Below are positions 53,501-64,000 of a DNA stretch of 64,000 bases, in pieces. The notes beneath the pieces are model-generated. The model was not told the DNA's origin. It searched no databases and worked only from the letters and a program-made list of their open reading frames with translations. Origin of the DNA: Capra hircus (taxonomy: Eukaryota > Chordata > Mammalia > Artiodactyla > Bovidae); assembly GCF_001704415.2 (NCBI RefSeq), contig NC_030826.1:60407362-60471361 (forward strand). Direction: 5' to 3'. The position numbers and the translations under genes are program-made. How positions within the stretch are numbered: the stretch's first letter is position 1; every line of letters starts with the position of its first letter.

Positions 53501-54394
53501 TTTACAATTGGCAACATATATCGTTTTTTCTTTCTGGGAAAAACATACTTTGAATTTCCGCAGGGAACTCAGCCTCTCTGCAAAGGCTTGGAGTCCCAAA
53601 GAAAAAGTTCTTCTCTTGTCCAGGTGGTAACAGGCTCCCTGCAGCCCCGTCCTGGGTGGAGGAGGAGGTTGTATTAATACATGTGTACGGTGGCAAGCTG
53701 TTCCTCTTCTCGGGAGTCTGCGGCCGTGCTCCTACGAGGAGAACCCGACCCTTGGTGGTGAGCGTGCAGGCCAGCAGGTGTTTCTCTGCCGGTGACCTGC
53801 GCTCCTACTTTGATTCTTCATCTTTAAAATTATCTGTGCTTCAGATCTTTCTAGAGTACAAGACAGTCTCGAATACAAGAACTCGAGGCAGTCTCCCCCA
53901 GCGTCTCGTCACCTTCGAGATCAATGCCAAACTCTCAAGCTGGGTGTAACTGGCTCCTTGAGGCCTGGGTCCTGCTTCTCTGCAGTTCATTCTCACGCTG
54001 TGTTGCTGCTACGGGTGCTGCTGCCGGAAGCCGGGATTGCTCCGTCCTTGCCTTTTTTTTTAATAGATCCAAACTTTTATGGCTGCCTAATTCATTTTTG
54101 CATGAAACCCTGATTGTGTTTTACAGAGGTTTCTATGTTCATAGATTCCAATTTATGCCTTTCTTGAGAAAATTAATAGTTTATATAAGAACTGACCAAG
54201 TGATAAACCGAAAACAAGAATCTAATGAAGGAGAAAAAAATTAAATGTAAAAAACTTCAAATACACATTGAGACCAATTTAAAAATAGAAGTGAGTCATA
54301 CTAAATGGGAACTGAATGCAGAATAATCCTAAAAATAAGATGTTTGTAACATGATTATATGATAATCTAATAATAAAAATCTGGCCTTCATTTT
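53501..54394. other. Unassigned upstream sequence
   Basis: No recognised repeat. 53656-53949 and 53924-54244 are open on the + strand but show no domain and no convincing splice structure. Confidence 0.4.
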
Positions 54395-54590
54395 TAAATT
54401 TTTTTATTGGAGTATAACTGCTTTACAATGTTGCATTCGTTTCTGCTGCACAGAAGGTGGGTCAGCCACGTGCACGCACACTCCCCTCCCTCCTGGACCT
54501 CCCTGCGCCCCTCTAGGTCATCACAGGGCCCCGAGCTGAGCCCCCCATGCTGTAGAGCAACTTCCCGCTGGCTGGCTATGTCACCCGTGT
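54395..54590 (-). mobile_element. L1 3' end
   Basis: TTTTTTATTGGAGTATAACTGC, TTACAATGTTGCATTCG, CATGCTGTAGAGCAACTTCCC. Confidence 0.85.
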
Positions 54591-54596
54591 ACGAAG

Positions 54597-54803
54597 TGTT
54601 GGTCGCTCAGTTGTGTCCAACTCTTTGTGACCCCATGGACTATAGCCTGTCAGGATCCTCTGTCCCAGAGATTGCCCAGGCAGGAAGCCTGGAGTGGGTC
54701 ACCATTCCCTTCTCCAGGGGCTCTACCGACCCAGGGACTGAGCTCGGGGCTGCTGCGTGGCAGGCAGGTTCTTCACTTCCTGGGCCGCCTGGGGAGCCCT
54801 AGT
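54597..54803 (-). mobile_element. Bov-tA SINE
   Basis: GTGTTGGTCGCTCAGTTGTG to TCCTGGGCCGCCTGGGGAGCC, directly beside the L1 end. Confidence 0.9.
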
Positions 54804-55419
54804 GTGCCTGTGGCCGGATGGATGGATGTCGGAAGCACTCTCCTGGTTTGTCCCACCCTCTCCTTCCCGCCCTGTGCCCACACCCCGCTCCCTCTGCCTA
54901 GCCCGCCTCATACATGCTCTTCCTAGCTCCTGCAGATTTGTCCTTGAAGAGGCTCTAGGCCTCTTGGCTCTCTCCTGGGATCATCCCTATGTCCGCCCTC
55001 AGGGCAAGGAGTGAATTCCCTCCTTCTATTACCCTGCCTGCAACACCCCCTGACACTCCCCCGGAGGCAGACAGGTGTTTGTTGCCACCTCCTCTCCCCC
55101 GGAAGACTGACCTGCTGGAGATCACAGACTGATCTCTGCAGCCCCCGTGCCCAGCATGGAGCATACAGTAGGCACTCAAATGCACGCTGTAAGGGATAGA
55201 GGAGACCTGCCAGCATGATGACCTGGAATAACTGGATTCCAGAGGCCGAGTTCACAGCTGCAGGGGAAATGGGAGCCCCTGGGAGGGGCCCTTGGCCGTC
55301 AGCTGAGAGGGAGGAGACTGTGGAAAGAGGCCCTTAGGTTAGGGCAGCCTGGCTCTGGAGGGGCTGCTCTAGAGGATTGCGTGGGGTGAACAAGGTGGAG
55401 GGCGGGGGTACAGTGTCCC
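54804..55419. other. Unassigned upstream sequence
   Basis: GC-moderate. GCATACAGTAGGCACTCAAATG at about 55163-55184 is an MIR/L2-like scrap. No gene supported. Confidence 0.4.
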
Positions 55420-55424
55420 CACCA

Positions 55425-55560
55425 GCGGTGATTTTGACCCCCAGGGCACGTGTGACAGTGGCTGGAGGTGGATTGGCTCGCCCCAACCAAGAGGTAGTGC
55501 TGAGCATGGCACCCAGTGGGTAGAGACCAGGGATGTGGCCGTAATACCACGGTCCACACG
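55425..55560 (+). mobile_element. MER20-type hAT remnant
   Basis: GCGGTGATTTTGACCCCCAGG, GTGACAGTGGCTGGAGG, GGCACCCAGTGGGTAGAGACC and AGGGATGTGG follow the MER20 order. Non-autonomous. Confidence 0.75.
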
Positions 55561-55649
55561 CAGCCTCCAGGAGAAAGAATCGTCTGGTCCAGATGTCCAC
55601 AGCGCTGCATTTGAGAAAGCCTGCCGGGCGCTACCGTGAGCAGGTATAC

Positions 55650-55858
55650 GTGCGTGCTCAGTCGTGTCCGACTCTTCGACCCCGTGAACTGTAGCACGCC
55701 AGGCTCCTCTGTCCATGGGATTCTCCGGGCAAGACCTGGAGTGGGTCGCCACGCCCTCCTCCAGGGGAGCTTCCCGGCCCAGGGATCGAACCCGTGTTTC
55801 TCACATCTCCTGCACCAGCAGGCGTGTTCTTTACCGCCAGCACCACCTGGGCAGCCCG
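55650..55858 (-). mobile_element. Bov-tA SINE
   Basis: GTGCGTGCTCAGTCGTGTCCG to GCCAGCACCACCTGGGCAGCC, GGTGCTG-type tRNA half. Confidence 0.91.
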
Positions 55859-55879
55859 CTGTGAGCGGTTCCCTATGCT

Positions 55880-56160
55880 CTATTTTTATTTTAGATTTAT
55901 TTATTTTTGGCTGTGCTGGGTCTTTGTTGCTGGGAGGACTCTCTCTGGCTGTGGCAGCGAGGGCAGCTCTCCCGCTGCGGGGCGTGGGCTGCTCATGGCG
56001 GTGGCTTCCTTGCTGCAGAGCGCAGGCTCCAGGACCTTCAGGTCGCAGGAGTTGCTGCTCCCCAGCTCTAGAGCGGACTTAGTTGCTCGGCAGCATGTGG
56101 GATCTTCCCAGTTCAGGGATCAAACCTGGGTCCTTACCACTGAGCCACCAGGGAAGCCCT
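55880..56160 (-). mobile_element. CHR-type SINE, near full length
   Basis: TTTATTTATTTTTGGCTGTG, GGAGTTGCTGCTCCCCAGC, CAGCATGTGGGATCTTCCC and CCACTGAGCCACCAGGGAAG. Confidence 0.85.
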
Positions 56161-56224
56161 ATTTCTGAATTAACTTAAAACTAACAAGACCTGGTAAGGT
56201 GTGATTGGCTTGTTCACACTATAC

Positions 56225-56302
56225 TCCTTGTGGGATTCTTGTTCCCGGGCCCTCGGCAGTGGAAGCAGGAAGTCCTAACCACTGAAATGCCAGGGAATTC
56301 CC
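56225..56302 (-). mobile_element. CHR-type SINE fragment
   Basis: TTGTGGGATTCTTGTTCCCG, AGTCCTAACCACTGAAATGCC, AGGGAATTCCC. Confidence 0.65.
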
Positions 56303-56329
56303 AAGATGTAAGAAACACACTAGACTCTC

Positions 56330-56445
56330 GGAGATGGGATCCTAGCCCTGGCTTAGAAAAAGTCAGGTGCGTCTTCTCTCGGAAGTCACTTCACCTTTCT
56401 GAACCTCTTTTCCTTCCCCTAAAATAAGGAGGATCAGACGAAGGC
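56330..56445 (+). repeat. MIR SINE
   Basis: GATCCTAGCCCTGGCTTAG, GAAGTCACTTCACCTTTCTG, CCTAAAATAAGGAGGATCAG. Confidence 0.7.
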
Positions 56446-56865
56446 CCCTTCCAATTCTAACAATTCATACCTCTAAACCCAGCTCATGTATCTGATTGGA
56501 ACCACTATGGGTTAAAACAGAGAGAGCTGCAACCATGCATTCTGATTTTCCACACTGCCTAAGTATCGTTTTGTTCAGGAATTAAAAGACTTCCTATTTC
56601 CCTGCTCTAGCAAGGCAACCAAGGACCACGGTCACAATCGCTTCAGAGGTGAGACAAGGAATATATCACAGCTTGAAACATTGTCTCCCAGGTGGCAAAA
56701 CTCACCTGTGCCTGACATTTATGAGTGTTTTCCAACTGTGTCCATTCGGTCTCAGGAACAAGGGAAGCAAAGTCATCAAAGGTAGAGCTAAGAATTCAGG
56801 GCTGATACCTGGTTTTCTAGGTTTTAGAAAATGTGATGTAAACAGCTGTGTTGCGTATTAATATG
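56446..56865. other. Unassigned upstream sequence
   Basis: No feature recognised. Confidence 0.4.
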
Positions 56866-57077
56866 TGGGGTTCCCTAGTGGCTCGGTGGTAAAGAATCTG
56901 CCTGCTGATGTTGGAGATCCTGGTGCGATCCCTGGGTCAGGACGATCCTCTAGAGAAGGAAATGGCAACCCACTCCAGTATTCTTGCCTGGAGAATCCCA
57001 TGGACGGAGGAGTCTGGAGGGCTACAGTCCGTGGGGTCGCAAAGAGTTGGACATGACTTAGCGACGAAACAACAGCA
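56866..57077 (+). mobile_element. Bov-tA SINE
   Basis: GGGGTTCCCTAGTGGCTCGG to GACATGACTTAGCGACGAAAC. Confidence 0.92.
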
Positions 57078-57557
57078 ATGTAATATGATATACAATTAAG
57101 TATATTGGGGCTCCCCCACGTGGGAGGTGGTTTAGGGGACTGGCTGGTGAGTTGTGGTTACACAATATCTTCTAATCCCTTTTTTTTTTTAACTGTATCA
57201 AAGTATAACCGTGTATTATGAGGACTGGCAGAAATTCTAGAAATCCCCAAGTAGATTCAGCGTGGCTTTCAGCGCTCTTCCCCATATGGCGCAACCATAC
57301 CTGTTCAGCCTTATCTCCCTGTCACCTACTCCAAGCTTCCTTTGTTTAAACAGTCTGGTCAACACAGGATTACTTGTCTTAACTTGGGACGTGAATTCAC
57401 AGGTTTCATTGTGTTCACTCCTGCTGCTCTCTGTCTTCAGCCTTCTCCAGCCCCCACCGGAGCCTTCATTTTTCCAAATTCTACTTTCCATCGAGGGTTC
57501 AAGGTTGGCTTTGCCCAGCTGTCTTTGATCACATCCTGTTGTCCCGTCCAAGAGTCT
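57078..57557. other. Unassigned upstream sequence
   Basis: A short T run with TAACTGTATCAAAGTATAAC near 57180 may be an L1 terminus. The rest is unassigned. Confidence 0.4.
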
Positions 57558-57745
57558 CTCTGCTTAGTCGCTCAGTCATGTCCCACCGTGTGACCCCACG
57601 GACTGCAGCACACCAGGCTCCTCTGCCCATGGGGTTTCCCAGACAAGAACACGGGGCTGGGTTGCCGTTTCTTCCTCCAGGGGATTGAACCCAAGGCTCC
57701 TGTGTCTTCTGCACCGGCAGTGGGGTCTTTACCTGAGACTCCCTT
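57558..57745 (-). mobile_element. Bov-tA SINE
   Basis: CTGCTTAGTCGCTCAGTCATG to CTTTACCTGAGACTCCC, shortened around the hinge (GGATCTTCC missing). Confidence 0.87.
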
Positions 57746-58027
57746 CCCCCTAAATTCTGACAGCACCCATTAGCTCTTAGGAGCCGTATGTCCACTAGTA
57801 TCTTGCTGTAAAATTCGGCATTTCAGGTCATTTTGCAAGTTCAGACAAAATTATCATTACAAAACATCAGATTTTGTTCATCCAGTCTATCAGCAAATCT
57901 ATCTTGAGAATGTATCAGGTGTGAAACCTTTTTCTAAGCCGTGCCTGGAAAGCAGAGTTTATTCATCCGGAGGCATTGTGGCTGGTGGCTAAGATGAAAG
58001 GCTGTGGCTTGAACAACTGCTCCATCT
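57746..58027. other. Unassigned upstream sequence
   Basis: No feature recognised. Confidence 0.4.
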
Positions 58028-58229
58028 GTGTTCCTCGGTCGTGTCCGACCCTTTGCAGCCCCATGGGTTACAGCCCACCAGGCTCCTCTGTCCATTGAAT
58101 TACCCAGGCAAGAATGCTGGAGGGGATTGCCGCTTCCTTCTCCGGGAGATCTTCCTGACCCAGGAATCGAACCCGTGTCTCTTGCACTGGCAGGAGGCTT
58201 CTTTACCACTGAGCCACCAGGGAGGCCCA
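58028..58229 (-). mobile_element. Bov-tA SINE
   Basis: TGTTCCTCGGTCGTGTCCGAC to CCACTGAGCCACCAGGGAGGCC. Confidence 0.91.
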
Positions 58230-58377
58230 GGTTTAAGTAAGACAGGGAGCGAAAAAGATTTCAGATCCTGCCAGGTCAAGAGAGGAAACTGGAGTCTTGT
58301 CTGATCTCACTTATGCCTACAGTTGTCACTTGTTCTCTGCAAGGAATTGGTTCCAGGACCCTTCCCCTGCCCCACCC

Positions 58378-58416
<39 letters not shown>

Positions 58417-58666
58417 AAGTCGCTTCAGTCGTGTCCGACTCTGTGCGACCCCATAGACAGCAGCCCACTGGCTCCTCTGTCCCTGGGATTCTCCAGGCAA
58501 GAACACTGGAGTGGGGTGCCATTTCCTTCTCTAATGCATGAAAAGTGAAAAGTGAAAGGGAAGTCGCTCAGTCATGCCCGACTCTTAGCGACCCCATGGA
58601 CTGCAGCCCACCAGGCTCCTCTGTCCATGGGATTTTCCAGGCAAGAGCCCTGGAGTGGGGTGCCAT
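58378..58666 (-). mobile_element. BOV-A2 SINE with CTG tail
   Basis: Antisense dimer whose 3' tail is the (CTG)n at 58379-58416. The body contains GTCGCTTCAGTCGTGTCCG and the linker GAAAAGTGAAAAGTGAAAGG. Flanking duplication TGCCCCACCC at 58368-58377 and 58667-58676. Confidence 0.95.
58379..58416 (+). repeat. (CTG)12 microsatellite
   Basis: 38 bases of pure CTG. It is the AGC-type tail of the adjoining BOV-A2, not part of a coding sequence. Confidence 0.97.
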
Positions 58667-58669
58667 TGC

Positions 58670-58985
58670 CCCACCCTCTACAGATACCCAAATCCTCAGA
58701 CGCTCAAGTCCCTTAGGTAAAATGCAGCCATGCACATCCTCCCATATACTTTAAATCATTTCCAGAAAACTTGTACCACCTAATACACTGCCACTGCTAT
58801 GTAAATAGTTGTGAATCCAGTGTTGGTGTTATGTCAGTAATCACTGAGGTGTGTGGCACATTCAAGTTTTGCTCCTTGGAACTTTCTGGAATTAAAAAAA
58901 AATTATTTCCCATCGAGGTTGGTTGAACCTGAGGGTGGAGTGCCAATTGTCTATTTCCTCTGCCTTTCACCAATCAATCTCTTGT
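58670..58985. other. Unassigned upstream sequence
   Basis: No feature recognised. Confidence 0.4.
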
Positions 58986-58987
58986 TA

Positions 58988-59055
58988 CTTACATATATGA
59001 TATACATACACACACACACATATACACACACACAAACACACACACATATATATCG
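58988..59055 (+). repeat. Compound (CA)/(TA) microsatellite
   Basis: ACATACACACACACAC and repeated ACACACAC blocks broken by TATA and AAAC. Confidence 0.9.
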
Positions 59056-59260
59056 TAGCTTCCCTGGTGGCTCAGACGGCGAAGAATCTGCCTACAATCA
59101 GGAGACCCATGTTCAATCCCTGGGGCGGGAAGATCCTCTGGAGAAGGGAATGGCTACCCACTCCAGGACTCTGGCCCGAAGAATCATCCCGTGGACAGAG
59201 GAGCCTGGCAGGCCACAGTCCATGGGGTCAGGAAAGAGTCGCACTGACTGAGCAAACTTC
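59056..59260 (+). mobile_element. Bov-tA SINE
   Basis: TAGCTTCCCTGGTGGCTCAG to GCACTGACTGAGCAAAC, inserted at the end of the CA/TA microsatellite. Confidence 0.9.
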
Positions 59261-60214
59261 GCTCACTTCACAGTTATAACAGGTCTGATGTAGGTTAACA
59301 AAATGGACAGAGTATGATCCCCGGTCTGAGAAGCTTAAAATCCTGCGGCTGATTTTAATAACACCTCTGTAATATTTTAAGGCTTTCAAGCTCTTTCCGT
59401 CTGCTCTGCGTCATTTTATGCCTACAGTGACACCGTGAACAGCGTTGCTCCAGCATCCCGGTTTATCCCAGCATCCCGGTTTATCCTCGTCACCTTGTGG
59501 CGTTGCTTCCTTTGGCCCAGGTGGAAAATCATGTGATTTAAAACTGCCTTGACTGCAGATGTGAAAGCTTGTCTTCTGATCCCTAGTTCCTTCCTTTAGG
59601 TTGTCCAATCTAGCCTTAAGCTAGGTACCTTTTTAAAACGCCCTGGAGAAGTGCCTTTTTCAGGCTAAGAGTAATCTGGTAACATTTTACCTGACTTTCT
59701 GTTTGTTATTCGTGGGACAAGCTCAGCTCAGGATAAATCTGTATATCTCCTTCGCTCTCTGTACCTTGGCCAATACACTGTGACCATTGGGTATTTGCTG
59801 TGCTATCTGAGGATGAGCAAGAAACACTGATATAAGGCAACGCTGTGTCCTTCAAATCTCCTTGATCTGTTTACATTGATATTAATAGATGGTTCTGGGC
59901 TTCAGTCACAGGCCTGAATAATTCAGGTCAGACTGACCTGTTGCACTTTTTAAAAACTATAAAATATTCTGGGAAATATTTTAGAGAGGTGATGTAAGCA
60001 AGTCATAGAAAGTAAGAAACCAAACTACAGTGGCAGAGAAGGGTAGACGGTATAGTACACCAGCTTGTTCTTAAATTGTTCCAGTCGGATTAGCGGCCAA
60101 AGAGAGTGTTTTATTGGCAACAACTTGTGGCAAGGTCACAGAAGAAAACTACTGATTTTTCATATTTATCATATTTACCCTTCTTTTGAAAGATGTTTTT
60201 GATATGGGCCTTTT
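59261..60214. other. Unassigned upstream sequence
   Basis: Unique-looking. Contains only the 18-bp duplication at 59451-59486. No exon found. Confidence 0.4.
59451..59486 (+). repeat. 18-bp perfect tandem duplication
   Basis: CAGCATCCCGGTTTATCC occurs twice head to tail. Confidence 0.97.
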
Positions 60215-60385
60215 TTTAAAAAGAAAGTCTTTACTGAATCTGTTACAGTATCGATTCTATTTTAAGTCTTGGCTTTTGGGCAACAAGGCATGTGGAATCT
60301 TAGTTTCCCAACCGGAAATGGAACCTATGCCCCCTGCATTGGGAGGCAAATTCTTAACCACTGGACCTCCTGGGAAGTTCCAACT
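60215..60385 (-). mobile_element. CHR-type SINE
   Basis: GGCTTTTGGGCAACAAGGC, GGAATCTTAGTTTCCCAACC, CTTAACCACTGGACCTCCTGG. Confidence 0.85.
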
Positions 60386-60417
60386 CTCTTTTTGATATAG
60401 CTAGATTAATCATTTTA

Positions 60418-60715
60418 TTTTTGGCACAAACTCATAAAAGTGGTTCAGGAGGATGGGGAGGAGGGATAGTTAGGGAGTTTGGGATGGGCATGTGCACACA
60501 GCTATATTTAAAATGGGTAACCCACAAGGACCTCCTGTACAGCACAGGGCACTCTGCTCAGTGTAACATGGAACCCCGAATGGTAAAAGGATTTGGGACA
60601 CATGTGTGTGTATGACTGAGCCCCTTTACTGCCTACCTGAAACTGCCACAACATTGTTAATCAGCTGTACCCTGATACGAAATAAAAAGGCTTAAAGATA
60701 AATAAATAAAATTTA
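60418..60715 (+). mobile_element. L1 3' end
   Basis: CCCACAAGGACCTCCTGTAC, ACACATGTGTGTGTATGACTG, CTGCCACAACATTGTTAATC, CCTGATACGAAATAAAAAGG and an A-rich end. Confidence 0.9.
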
Positions 60716-60990
60716 AAAAAAATTTTTTTAAAACAGTCTTACTAGATTCTCTTTGGTTCAGATAGGGAACTGAATCTGTATAGACAAGCCTTCAGCAGTC
60801 ACCATGGAACTGACTATACACAAATATGCTTAGTTGGAAAATGACAGATGTATCTTTATGTAATTTCACTATTAAATGATATGCCCTAGGCTCACTGGGA
60901 AAAAAGAAAAGAAACAGGTTCAGTGTCTTCTTTAAATTAATATCTAGCATCACATCAAAAGTATAAGTATTATAAAGCTGTATAGTATTA
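60716..60990. other. Unassigned upstream sequence
   Basis: AT-rich; no feature recognised. Confidence 0.4.
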
Positions 60991-61210
60991 CAGTTTGCCA
61001 GGTGGTGCTACTGGTAAAGAACCCGCCTGCCAATGCAGGAGACATGAGATGGGGGTTCAGTCCCTGGGTTGGGAAGGTCCCTTGGAGGATGGCCTGGCAA
61101 CCCACTCCAGTGTTCTTGCCTGAAGAATCTCATGGACAGAGGAGCCTGGTGGGCTACAGTCCATGGGGCCGCAAAGAGCTGGCCCCGACTGAAGTGACTT
61201 AGCATGCACA
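60991..61210 (+). mobile_element. Bov-tA SINE
   Basis: TTTGCCAGGTGGTGCTACTGG (GGTGCTA-type tRNA half) to CCGACTGAAGTGACTTAGC. Confidence 0.91.
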
Positions 61211-61728
61211 CACGCATAATATTAGACGTTGGCTATTTGGGGCTCTGCTGAACAGCTGATGGTATCTTATGGATTGGGCACTGCTGTGAGCCACAAGCTA
61301 CAAACCTGCTGGTGACTTTGTATCCTGCAGTCTAAGGAGTGAAACAGTAGTGATATGTTAGACTGCACTCTGCCGGAACTCTGGAAATCTTTGGAAATTA
61401 TTCTAGAGCCCTCTTCCAGCAGCCTGACCTACTGACATTTAGGTGGGAATTGAAGACAACCCCAGATCCTGCTCACTTGGTAAAAACTACAGGTTTCCGC
61501 TTTACAGGGCCTTGTCTCTCCTTTTGTTGCTGTTTTTTAAAAAATCAAAGTAAATATCGAAATGCATGTATTAGGTGTGTTGGGGGTATGTTGCCACACT
61601 GGATGCTGCTTGGCGTAAGGAAGCCACGTGGACTGTGGCCAGCCCATCCCGCACTCTGGTGAGATTTGGAATGCTTGTGGAAAGCTCAGAGAAAAATGTA
61701 GGAAATTTTTTGTGCTCTTTTCCTAAAC
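61211..61728. other. Unassigned upstream sequence
   Basis: No feature recognised. Confidence 0.4.
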
Positions 61729-61945
61729 GTGGGCATCGCTGGTGGCTTAGATGGTAAAGAATCCACCTGCAATATAGAAGACCCCAGTTTGATCCCTGGG
61801 TCAGAAAGATCCCATGGAGGAGGAAATGGCAACCCACCCCGGTACTCTTGCCCAGAGAGTCCCATGGACAGAGGAGCCTGGTGGGCTACAGTCCACAGGG
61901 TCGCAAAGAATCGGGCATACTGAAACGACTTAGCCCGCGTACACA
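61729..61945 (+). mobile_element. Bov-tA SINE
   Basis: GGGCATCGCTGGTGGCTTAG to ACTGAAACGACTTAGCC. Confidence 0.9.
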
Positions 61946-62697
61946 GAAGACGTAACAACATGTGGCCTAGCACGTGGTGATTAAAAAAAAAAAATTTTTT
62001 TTTAAACCTTTTAAGACAAGAGATAAGAATGTTAAAATGATATTAAAAAAAAAAAAAAAAAAAAACACGACAGGAATGTTTCCGAGGGTATAAAGAGATA
62101 GGGACAGAAGTGCTTATCAGTTGCATGGGAGAGGGAGGAGGAAGAAATATTTTATCACTGCAGCAAATCAGAGCTCTGTTGGATGTTCGTGAAGAGGAAA
62201 TGGGGACCATCTGGAGAAAACAGTCCTTCTCCACTGTGTGGATTGGATTTGAGGACAGCTGAATAGCTGGGGCATGAATTATGTGGGCCTTTGACCACAG
62301 ACTGTCACAGCCCTGTAAAGCTAACAGCAGGGGGCAGAGTGGTAGTTAATGAGAAGTGAAGACGGTTGTCAGACTTCAGTGATCAGCTCCTAGGATGTGG
62401 CTTTCCTTATTGAAGAAATATGCCGATAGCATTTCAGCTCTTTCCAGTCATTTGGACGCGTTGGGACCTTCATGTTCTAAATCCTTCTGTTGTATTCATT
62501 CTATCTACATATTTCTGATTCATTGCCTTTGTGCTAACGTTTTTCTTGTAACCGTTTCTTCCGGTTGCTAGCTGTTTTACTAATTAACTAATCACGCGAC
62601 TTAAACATTTACATTAAGTATATTTTTAAAACCATCAAAATATGTTTTCTTTGGTGGCCTCATTACTTACTAACTAACCAGTAGAGGAGTTGAAAGG
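61946..62697. other. Unassigned upstream sequence with A/T runs
   Basis: Adjacent A and T runs at 61982-62005 and a 21-A run at 62045-62065. The remainder is unassigned. Confidence 0.45.
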
Positions 62698-62880
62698 CTT
62701 CCCTGGGTGGCCCAGACACTGAAGAATCTGCCTGCGTGCAAGAGATGAAGGTTCGATCCCTGGGTTGGGAAGATCCCCTGGAGAAAGAAATGGCAACCCA
62801 TTCAAGTATTCGTGACTGGAAAATCCCACGGAAAGGGTTGGACACGACTGAGGAACCAACACTTTCGTTTTTCACTTTCA
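62698..62880 (+). mobile_element. Bov-tA SINE with internal deletion
   Basis: GCTTCCCTGGGTGGCCCAG to CACTTTCGTTTTTCACTTTC. The central GAGGAGCCTGGTGGGC...CATGGGGTC block (about 35-40 bp) is missing. Confidence 0.9.
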
Positions 62881-63352
62881 GGAGAATTTACACATGTGTC
62901 GCAGATATTTTATAATTTTAAAATAGAGAAACTCTCATTTACTAAGTATTTTTAAATTCTTATTTATTAACTGAATCTGTGTTTAAAATAATTGTTCAAT
63001 ACCTATCCCAAAATGATCCGTGTGAAGTGTTTGGAATTAGGCAGGAATAAAGGGAGAGAGCCAGTAAATGAAGACAAATTATTTTTTTATTATTAGCTAG
63101 AAAATTTTATGTTCCATCATGATGCATTTTTTAAAGTATGTAGAAAAGAAGTACGTATTCTTCCCTTGTTCATGTTACTAGAGATCCAGATATGAAAAGC
63201 ATCCTGTCAGAATCTGCAGAATTTCAAAAGCATTGGTGGGTTTGTATTGAGGTTTTCAGTGTTCAGAAGCACTAACGCCTGACCAGTAAGTAGCAATGCT
63301 ATTGCCCTCTTTGCATAATGTTGTGACTATTTTCTCCAGGCATTGTGAGATA
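62881..63352. other. Unassigned upstream sequence
   Basis: AT-rich; no feature recognised. Confidence 0.4.
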
Positions 63353-63582
63353 CAGGGCTTCCCAGGTGGCTCAGTGGTAAAGAACTCGCCTGTCAATGCC
63401 GGAAATATAAGACTCCAGTTCCGTCCCTGGGTCCAGAAGGTTCCCTGAAATAGGAAATGGCAACCCACTCCAGTATTCTTGCCTGGGAAATCCCATGGAC
63501 AGAGGAGCCTGGCGGCTACAGTCCAGGGGGTCGCAAAAGAGTCAGACGTGACTGAGCGGCTAAACACAACACAACCACAACG
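63353..63582 (+). mobile_element. Bov-tA SINE
   Basis: GGCTTCCCAGGTGGCTCAGTGG to GAGCGGCTAAACACAACAC, flanked by TTGTGAGATA (63343-63352) and TTGTGGGATA (63583-63592). Confidence 0.93.
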
Positions 63583-64000
63583 TTGTGGGATATAAAGCTG
63601 CACTTTTTACTTCGCTAGAAGTGGCTGCCTTTTAGCCTTTCAACTTTAATTGATCTGGGTGAGTTATTTCAGCCATTTATGGTCAGTGCTGCTTTGGAGT
63701 AGATAGAAAGTGAAGAAAATAAAGCATTTTTAAGATCCCCTGTTCCCAGTGACTGAGATTCCCTCAAAGGAAAAAAGTTTCTGCGGGAAGAGCTGAGCAA
63801 ACGTCCACATCAGAGTGCCTTCCAAAAGATGAATTGAGCCTTTAAGTATTTTAAAAATAAGTCGTAAGGGAGATGCAGAGCGGAGCTGTGGTGGACGCTT
63901 TTCCAGGTATCCACTCCATCAATTCTGTGTAATGCTTTGGAAGCAGAGGAACAAGTTGTGTGAAATCGTTTTTTCAGGAAGCTGCATATGTGCCCTCCTC
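63583..64000. other. Unassigned upstream sequence
   Basis: No feature recognised to the window end. Confidence 0.4.

Noticed and set aside
58379..58416. Polyglutamine/polyalanine coding tract
   Set aside because: The CTG run is the tail of a BOV-A2 SINE with target duplications; no gene surrounds it.
1..64000. CRISPR array, operon or defence island
   Set aside because: Repeats are dispersed retroelements, not regularly spaced; the DNA is mammalian.

Overview
The window is ruminant nuclear DNA, almost certainly from a pecoran such as cattle, bison, sheep or goat. It is packed with repeats restricted to that lineage: tRNA-Glu-derived Bov-tA SINEs, BOV-A2 dimers with CTG/AGC tails, 3' pieces of the BovB LINE (including the ~553-bp ART2A-like form) and CHR-type SINEs. 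Older mammalian repeats (L1 3' ends, MIR, MLT1, MER5/MER20-type hAT remnants) lie beneath them. I see no prokaryotic gene, rRNA, functional tRNA or CRISPR array.

The one host gene I can support is MAP2K6 (MKK6, a p38-activating MAP kinase kinase) on the minus strand. Its first coding exon is only 16 nt (50408-50423). It encodes M-S-Q-S-K plus the first base of a Gly codon and ends at a consensus GTAAGAG donor. A CpG-rich block at about 50725-50960, with an ACTAYRNNNCCCR-type (ZNF143/M4) site and an E-box, is the likely core promoter. The + strand also has a possible donor at 50866/50867, so a divergent transcript is possible. On this reading 1-50407 is the start of a long first intron and 50970-64000 is upstream flank. 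I looked for exon 2 by eye and did not find it.

Layout: 1-43567 is intron 1, with a young SINE or BovB piece roughly every kilobase and many nested insertions. 43568-51758 contains no BovA, BovB or CHR insertion (only old L1 debris and simple repeats) and centres on exon 1, so it is the best candidate for constrained regulatory sequence. 51759-64000 is repeat-rich upstream DNA.

The most interesting structures are: two BOV-A2 insertions at the same position of two separate L1 3' ends; a Bov-A monomer between 56-bp direct repeats; a near-palindrome of two inverted Bov-A units; an ART2A inserted into a Bov-tA with a perfect 10-bp duplication; a Bov-tA/BovB chimera; and several short tandem duplications. 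I found no undescribed multi-gene system. Long open frames in the window are explained by repeats or GC-rich composition. All repeat family names come from recognition by eye, without a library search, and element ends are accurate to about 5-15 bases unless target-site duplications are quoted.
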